From: Paludibacteraceae bacterium
GTDB lineage: Bacteria; Bacteroidota; Bacteroidia; Bacteroidales; Paludibacteraceae
Direction: 5' to 3'
DNA length: 10,054 nt
Assembly (NCBI GenBank): GCA_024400275.1
Contig: JAKSMY010000057.1
Span: forward strand, 1-10,054
Below the pieces are notes generated by a model. The model did no database searches and was not told the DNA's origin. It worked only from the letters and a program-made list of their open reading frames with translations. The translations under genes and the position numbers were made by a program. Shown here piece by piece: positions 5,572 through 10,054 of the stretch; position 1 is the stretch's first letter; every line of letters starts with the position of its first letter.

Positions 5572-5600
5572 GTGAAAACAACAAGGTCTGTATAATTTAT
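5569..5600 (+). promoter_or_regulatory. Possible promoter of adk-obg-ClC
   Basis: TTTG (5569-5572), made from the end of the HU terminator T run, is followed after exactly 20 bases by TAATTTAT (5593-5600). That is a -7 element with two mismatches to TAnnTTTG. No better candidate lies between the HU terminator and adk. If real, the leader of adk is only about 8 nt. Terminator read-through is the alternative. Confidence 0.4.
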
Positions 5601-5614
5601 TAAAGGTATTAGAT

Positions 5615-6190
5615 ATGTTAAATATTATTTTATGTGGTGCTCCGGGCTGTGGTAAGGGGACCCAATCGGATTTCATTGTTAGCAGATATGGACTGACTCA
5701 CCTCTCAACGGGTAGTTTGATGCGCCAGGAGATGGCTTCCGGTAGTGAACTGGGGCAGTTGTTGAATAGTTATATCTCTCAAGGACATTTGGTGCCTGAC
5801 GATGTCACCGTGCAGTTATTGGAGCAGTATATAGACTCGCTTCCGAAGGATACCAAAGGCCTCATCTTTGACGGCTTCCCTCGTACCCTCAACCAGGCTG
5901 TTCAATTGGAACGGCTGATGAAAAAGCGGGGCGATAAAACAGCCGTTCTCATTGACATCAACGTGCCGGAAGACGAGATTATCAATCGGTTGATTGAACG
6001 TGGAAAAACCAGTGGACGTGCCGACGATAATCTGGAAACAATCAAGGAGCGTCTGAAAGTGTACCACGACCAAACGCGCCCCGTGGACGATTATTACGAG
6101 TTGAACGATAAATATGTTCGCATACAAGGCTTGGGTACCATTAGTGAAGTCTTTGGCCGTATAAGCCGTATTCTGGACAAAATATATTGA
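5615..6190 (+). CDS. adk: Adenylate kinase
   Basis: 191 residues. The P-loop GAPGCGKGTQ (residues 8-17), AMP-site STGSLMRQE and DGFPRT are all present, as are the LID-flanking arginines in RLIERGKTSGRADDN. The enzyme interconverts ATP + AMP and 2 ADP in the cytoplasm and keeps adenylate energy charge. The LID is the short form: the roughly 27-residue insertion, often zinc-binding, found in long bacterial enzymes is absent, which fits the length of 191. ATG at 5615 has AAAGG about 8 bases upstream. The gene is followed by obg after 9 bp. The adk-obg pair is common in Bacteroidales and links nucleotide pools to a GTPase that senses them, but that link is inference. Confidence 0.96.
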   Translation: MLNIILCGAPGCGKGTQSDFIVSRYGLTHLSTGSLMRQEMASGSELGQLLNSYISQGHLVPDDVTVQLLEQYIDSLPKDTKGLIFDGFPRTLNQAVQLERLMKKRGDKTAVLIDINVPEDEIINRLIERGKTSGRADDNLETIKERLKVYHDQTRPVDDYYELNDKYVRIQGLGTISEVFGRISRILDKIY

Positions 6191-6199
6191 TTTGGATTT

Positions 6200-7387
6200 A
6201 TGGCAGCCAATTTTATAGATTACGTTAAGATTTACTGCCGTTCTGGCAAGGGTGGAGCAGGGTGTATGCACCTGCACCGGGCCAAGTATGTGCCCAAGGG
6301 CGGACCGGACGGCGGCGATGGCGGACGGGGCGGCCATATTATTCTTGAGGGAAATCGTAATCTCTGGACACTCCTGCATTTGAAATATCAGAAGCATATC
6401 ATGGCTACCGACGGGGGACATGGTGGGCAAAGCAGAAGTTTTGGCAAAGACGGGGACGACAAGATTATCCAGGTACCTTGCGGTACGGTCGTTTATGACG
6501 GTGACACGGGGGAGTGGATATGCGAGGTCAAGGAGCATGGCGAACGCATCGTTCTTCTAAAAGGTGGAAGAGGTGGGCTGGGGAATTGGCATTTCCGTAC
6601 TGCCACCAACCAAACACCTCGTTATGCCCAACCCGGTGAACCTTGTCAAGAGAAAAATATCATCATGCAGTTGAAGGTGTTGGCTGATGTGGGCTTGGTG
6701 GGATTCCCCAATGCCGGTAAATCGACATTGTTGAGCGTGGTCAGTGCTGCCAAACCGGAAATAGCCGATTATCCTTTTACAACGCTAACGCCTAATCTGG
6801 GTATTGTCTCTTATCGCGATAACCAATCTTTTTGTATGGCTGACATTCCCGGTATTATAGAGGGTGCCAGCGAAGGAAAGGGACTGGGATTGCGTTTCTT
6901 GCGCCACATCGAACGCAATGCCGTGTTGTTGTTTATGGTGCCGGCAATGAGCGACAATATAGAAAAAGAATACAAGATTTTGCTGGCAGAATTAGACAAA
7001 TATAACCCCGAACTGCTATCAAAAGCACGTATTCTTGCCGTCAGTAAATGTGATACATTAGATGATGAGGCGCTAAAAAAATTGCGTGCCAAGGTAAATA
7101 GGCTGCAAAAGAAATTGGATATTCGTATCGTTTTGCTCAGTAGTTTGAGTGGCTTGGGGGTTAGCGAACTCAAAGATGCGTTATGGGAAGAACTGCAAAA
7201 AGAGCAGAACCAGATTATCGAAATTTCGCACGCTCCAATTGCGGTAGAACCCCGAGACTTTACCGACGGTCGACCGACGGTCGAATCTGGCGTGGAAGAA
7301 CAGTCAGGAACTATCTATCTGAACGAAGTAGATGAGGATTGGGATTTGAGTAAATACAAAGGTATCGGTTGGGACACACAAGATTAA
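6200..7387 (+). CDS. obg: Obg family GTPase
   Basis: 395 residues. The N-terminal glycine-rich Obg fold (about 1-160; [29 protein letters not shown]) precedes the GTPase domain, with G1 GFPNAGKST (168-176), G2 in [10 protein letters not shown]3 DIPGIIEGA (from D215), G4 SKCD (282-285) and G5 in SSLSG. The acidic C-terminal tail ends in [11 protein letters not shown]; the OCT domain of Gram-positive Obg is not present. Obg/CgtA is an essential GTPase that binds the 50S subunit late in assembly and is tied to ppGpp and growth control. The G4 box has Ser in place of the Asn of NKxD. A perfect 11-bp tandem repeat (7263-7284) lies in the tail. The last 19 bases overlap the start of the ClC gene. 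Confidence 0.96.
   Translation: MAANFIDYVKIYCRSGKGGAGCMHLHRAKYVPKGGPDGGDGGRGGHIILEGNRNLWTLLHLKYQKHIMATDGGHGGQSRSFGKDGDDKIIQVPCGTVVYDGDTGEWICEVKEHGERIVLLKGGRGGLGNWHFRTATNQTPRYAQPGEPCQEKNIIMQLKVLADVGLVGFPNAGKSTLLSVVSAAKPEIADYPFTTLTPNLGIVSYRDNQSFCMADIPGIIEGASEGKGLGLRFLRHIERNAVLLFMVPAMSDNIEKEYKILLAELDKYNPELLSKARILAVSKCDTLDDEALKKLRAKVNRLQKKLDIRIVLLSSLSGLGVSELKDALWEELQKEQNQIIEISHAPIAVEPRDFTDGRPTVESGVEEQSGTIYLNEVDEDWDLSKYKGIGWDTQD
7263..7284. repeat. 11-bp perfect tandem repeat inside obg
   Basis: CCGACGGTCGA occurs twice in direct succession in the C-terminal tail of obg, encoding part of DGRPTVE. As 11 is not a multiple of three, the two copies are read in different frames, and gain or loss of one copy would shift the frame. 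Confidence 0.8.
7358..7362 (+). promoter_or_regulatory. Shine-Dalgarno supporting a TTG start of the ClC gene
   Basis: AAAGG lies 6 bases before TTG at 7369. A stop (TAA at 7351-7353) closes the ClC frame just upstream and no ATG occurs before the first membrane helix, so this TTG is the best start available. Confidence 0.5.
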
Positions 7388-9150
7388 CATATTCCTCTTA
7401 TTTGACTTGGTGTGAAAGGCATATCAGTCCGAAAAATCTGATTTTGCTATTAAGTCTGTTGGTGGGCATTCTTTCTGCGGTGTCTGCCATTGTTTTGAAG
7501 GAACTGATACATCTGATTAAGTATTTGGTGGCTCACCAGTTGGCGTCAGGGTACAGCCATATTTGGTATTTGTTAGGACCAATGATTGGTATCGCCTTGG
7601 CTTCTCTTTTTGTCCACTATATTGTCCGGGACGACATATCACATGGTATAACGAAGATTTTGTATGCCATTTCGCAACGTAAGTCAATCATCAAGTTGCA
7701 TAATATGTGGTCATCGGTCATTGGTTCTGCCTTGACGATTGGTTTCGGTGGTTCTGTGGGTGCTGAGGCTCCTATTGTGCTGACCGGTGCAGCGATTGGC
7801 AGTAATCTGGCTAAAGCATTCCGCTTGGACCAAAAAACGATGATGTTGATGATTGGTTGCGGTGCTGCCGGAGCTATCGGTGGCATCTTTCAGGCTCCCA
7901 TTGCCGGATTTGTTTTTACGCTGGAGGTCCTGATGATGGATTTGACAATGGCGAGTGTCGCGCCGCTGTTGATATCATCGGTCACGGCTACTGTTATCTC
8001 GTTTTTCTACACCCATCAGACCTCTATGTTCAACCTCCTGTCGGTTGAGCCTTTCTCACTTAGTCGAATACCGTATTACCTCATATTGGGTGTTTTGTGC
8101 GGCTTGGTGTCGCTCTATTTTACGCGGGGAATGAACGGTTTGGAGGGCTTCTTCAAAAAACATATACGTTCTATCGGGGTCAAGATTCTTGTCGGTGGGG
8201 CTATTCTGGGTGTACTGATTTTCTTGTTTCCTCCCTTGTACGGTGAGGGCTACGATGTCATTTATGCACTTATGAACGGCAATGCTTTGGGTACGTTGGC
8301 AGATAGTCCGTTTGCCCGATTGGGAATGACTTCGTGGGTTCTGATGGGTTATTTGTTATTCGTCCTGTTGCTTAAAATTGTGGCTTCTGCGGCTACCAAT
8401 GCCGGTGGAGGAGTAGGAGGAATTTTTGCGCCGTCACTCTTTATGGGAGCCATTGTTGGTTTCTTGTTGGCGCATTTGCTGAATGTTTTTGGCTTGACTT
8501 TGCCCGAAAGTAATTTTGTGCTGGCTGGTATGGCAGGACTGATGTCCGGAGTGATGCACGCACCGCTGACCGGTATTTTCCTCATTGCCGAGTTAACCGG
8601 TGGGTATCACTTGTTTATGCCTCTGATGATTGTCAGTGTGGTGTCGTATTTGGTCATTCTGCTTTTTGAGCCACATAGTCTGTATGCCATGCGTTTGGCA
8701 CAAAAGGGTGAATTGTTGACACACAATAAAGACCGGTCCGTATTGACTCTGATGCACATCGACCAAGTCTTGGAACGGGATTTAATCGTGCTGCAACCGG
8801 ATATGAAATTGGGCAAATTGATTAAAGTGATTGCCAACAGCAAACGAAATATCTTCCCTGTGGTGGATTCCGAGGGCTATCTTATGGGTGTCTTGCTTTT
8901 GGACGAGATACGTAATATCATGTTCCAGTCGCGTTTATATGAACGGTTTACGGTGGAGAATTTAATGACGGCTCCTCCTGCCAAATTATCGTTTGATACG
9001 CCGATGGAAAAAGTAATGGAGATTTTTGAGGACACCGGTGCTTGGAATTTGCCTGTTCTGGACGATCAAAAAAAATACCTTGGCATGGTCAGCAAGTCCA
9101 AGATATTCAATTCCTACCGTGATGTCTTAGTCCGCCTTTCGGACGAGTAA
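7369..9150 (+). CDS. ClC-type anion channel/transporter with two CBS domains
   Basis: 593 residues from a TTG start; a later TTG at 7402 is possible. The membrane core (about 20-450) has around ten hydrophobic segments with the ClC signatures. [10 protein letters not shown] carries the gating glutamate E133 (the GREGP position), GGIFAP (350-355) the anion-site Phe353, and SLYAM the conserved Tyr439. The GSGIP position reads SHGIT (91-95). At FTLEVLMMD, the site matching E203 of the E. coli exchanger is Val187. Two CBS domains (about 462-520 and 528-590) form a cytoplasmic regulatory part that in some relatives binds adenine nucleotides. The protein should move chloride or other anions across the inner membrane. 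The gene overlaps obg by 19 bases and is probably co-transcribed with adk-obg. The family is certain; ion choice and coupling are not. Confidence 0.93.
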   Translation: MGHTRLTYSSYLTWCERHISPKNLILLLSLLVGILSAVSAIVLKELIHLIKYLVAHQLASGYSHIWYLLGPMIGIALASLFVHYIVRDDISHGITKILYAISQRKSIIKLHNMWSSVIGSALTIGFGGSVGAEAPIVLTGAAIGSNLAKAFRLDQKTMMLMIGCGAAGAIGGIFQAPIAGFVFTLEVLMMDLTMASVAPLLISSVTATVISFFYTHQTSMFNLLSVEPFSLSRIPYYLILGVLCGLVSLYFTRGMNGLEGFFKKHIRSIGVKILVGGAILGVLIFLFPPLYGEGYDVIYALMNGNALGTLADSPFARLGMTSWVLMGYLLFVLLLKIVASAATNAGGGVGGIFAPSLFMGAIVGFLLAHLLNVFGLTLPESNFVLAGMAGLMSGVMHAPLTGIFLIAELTGGYHLFMPLMIVSVVSYLVILLFEPHSLYAMRLAQKGELLTHNKDRSVLTLMHIDQVLERDLIVLQPDMKLGKLIKVIANSKRNIFPVVDSEGYLMGVLLLDEIRNIMFQSRLYERFTVENLMTAPPAKLSFDTPMEKVMEIFEDTGAWNLPVLDDQKKYLGMVSKSKIFNSYRDVLVRLSDE

Positions 9151-9170
9151 TTCTTAATTCAAAACCGAAA

Positions 9171-10054
9171 TTATTGTTGTAGCCACAAAGACAAATAACG
9201 GTCGTAAATATAGTAACCCTGTTCGGACTTAACGACAATATTGTTCTTTACAAGTGCATTCAATGCCAGTTTGGTACTGCTGAGTGCTCCTAACGCATAT
9301 CGTTGCATAAACGCGCTATCAAACGGTTTGCTAACACAGTCTTCGTTGGCGATCGCCCTTAATAGTTTCAGTTGTCCGGCGGCAATTAAGTCTATATAAT
9401 CCCTATACATCACGTCGCCTTCTTTCTTTACTTCCTGCAAAACGATGGCTGCAAGAGTCAGTGTATAGTCCGTTTCATTCCTATCGTACAAACGATTCAT
9501 CAAGTCCTGAATATACCACGTATATCCTTTGGCAAAATCATAGAAACAATGGAATACCTCTGCGGGGAGATTTTTATCGGCTTGTTTGCATAGGGCAGCA
9601 GAGAAAGCATAATAAACATCTTCTTTCAACGGTTCCAATCCCATTTTTTGCGTACATTGGTAGAAAGGTCTTGATGGAGTAGAAAAAATCTCCGACATAA
9701 GCGATTGTTTGCTACCGGAAAATACAAAATGGATATTGGGAGTAAACTGTATCAAGGAGCGCAGGAGTGCCTCTGTTCCTTTTTCGGGATAATGAGTGAT
9801 CTGCTGAAACTCATCAATGGCAATATAGCAGTCATATTCGCTATGCTGCAAATAATCAAAAATCTCCTTCAGACTTGTCTCGCTTTGCGAACGGACTATA
9901 TCAAAAGACAATTTAGGTTGACCGGTAATCGGATCAAACTCCATAATCGGACGGCAAGATTTGAAGAATGAAGCAACCTGACTAATTATTTTATCTATCG
10001 TTCCGTCCAGACTGCCAAGAATGGTTTGTCCCAAGAGTTGAACAAACTCCAATT
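9171..10054 (-). CDS. Archaeal-type AAA/STAND-like ATPase (partial, N-terminus outside window)
   Basis: The frame is open to the right end of the window, giving about 294 C-terminal residues; the N-terminal part with the Walker A loop is missing. A hydrophobic strand ending in the acidic pair, CYIAIDEFQQI (DEF at 9815-9807), is Walker B. HFVFSGSKQSLM is a typical sensor-1 strand (strand plus Ser/Gly). The C-terminal part (about the last 80 residues; LLRAIAN, RYALGALSSTKLALNALVKN, YYIYDRYLSLWL) reads as a winged helix ending with the D-x-x-x-x-x-W-L signature of this family. Such ATPases of about 370-390 residues occur in several copies in Bacteroidales genomes and in archaea. Their cellular role is not established. 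The gene is convergent with the ClC gene, 20 bp apart, with no clear terminator between them. Confidence 0.85.
   Translation of the reverse strand, partial: LEFVQLLGQTILGSLDGTIDKIISQVASFFKSCRPIMEFDPITGQPKLSFDIVRSQSETSLKEIFDYLQHSEYDCYIAIDEFQQITHYPEKGTEALLRSLIQFTPNIHFVFSGSKQSLMSEIFSTPSRPFYQCTQKMGLEPLKEDVYYAFSAALCKQADKNLPAEVFHCFYDFAKGYTWYIQDLMNRLYDRNETDYTLTLAAIVLQEVKKEGDVMYRDYIDLIAAGQLKLLRAIANEDCVSKPFDSAFMQRYALGALSSTKLALNALVKNNIVVKSEQGYYIYDRYLSLWLQQ

Noticed and set aside
9130..9144. GTCCG/CGGAC hairpin at the end of the ClC gene
   Set aside because: No T run follows on either strand, so it does not qualify as a rho-independent terminator.
1..10054. CRISPR array, tRNA, rRNA, insertion sequence or phage attachment site
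   Set aside because: No spaced direct repeats, cloverleaf, transposase or terminal inverted repeats with target duplication were found on reading both strands.

Overview
The window looks like chromosomal DNA from a member of the Bacteroidales. The evidence is the set of typical Bacteroidota proteins (PorX-type response regulator/PglZ fusion, short-LID adenylate kinase, Bacteroides-like HU, free-standing PASTA protein) and promoters of the TTTG-N20-TAnnTTTG type, with few Shine-Dalgarno sequences. The genus cannot be told from the sequence alone. Most of the window is housekeeping DNA, flanked by two accessory edges.

Left edge (about 1-540, minus strand): a small module resembling a toxin-antitoxin locus. 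A promoter with an inverted repeat over its -7 element drives a 73-residue DUF3791-like protein. A broken remnant of what looks like its usual partner, DUF3990, overlaps its stop codon. A MNT-type nucleotidyltransferase follows and runs off the window. Next to this module (543-938, minus) lies a small acidic lipoprotein with its own terminator and promoter. That promoter is interleaved with the promoter of the plus-strand operon.

Centre left (923-4363, plus): one operon of a membrane-anchored PASTA protein, the 23S rRNA pseudouridine synthase RluD, and PorX. It ends tail to tail against a minus-strand rhomboid protease (4372-5052), with only 8 bp between the stop codons. The rhomboid and HU genes are divergent and each has a TATCTTTG promoter.

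Centre right (5160-9150, plus): HU with its own promoter, leader hairpin and terminator, then adk, obg and a ClC-type anion transporter with two CBS domains. The adk, obg and ClC genes are tightly packed, and the ClC gene starts at TTG inside the end of obg. Right edge (9171-10054, minus): the C-terminal part of an archaeal-type AAA/STAND-like ATPase with a winged-helix end, cut by the window.

The central genes support translation, nucleotide balance, ribosome assembly, nucleoid structure and envelope functions. No tRNA, rRNA, CRISPR array or insertion sequence was seen. No fully new system is evident. The most unusual parts are the decayed DUF3791/DUF3990 module, the interleaved divergent promoters and the ClC protein with altered coupling residues.
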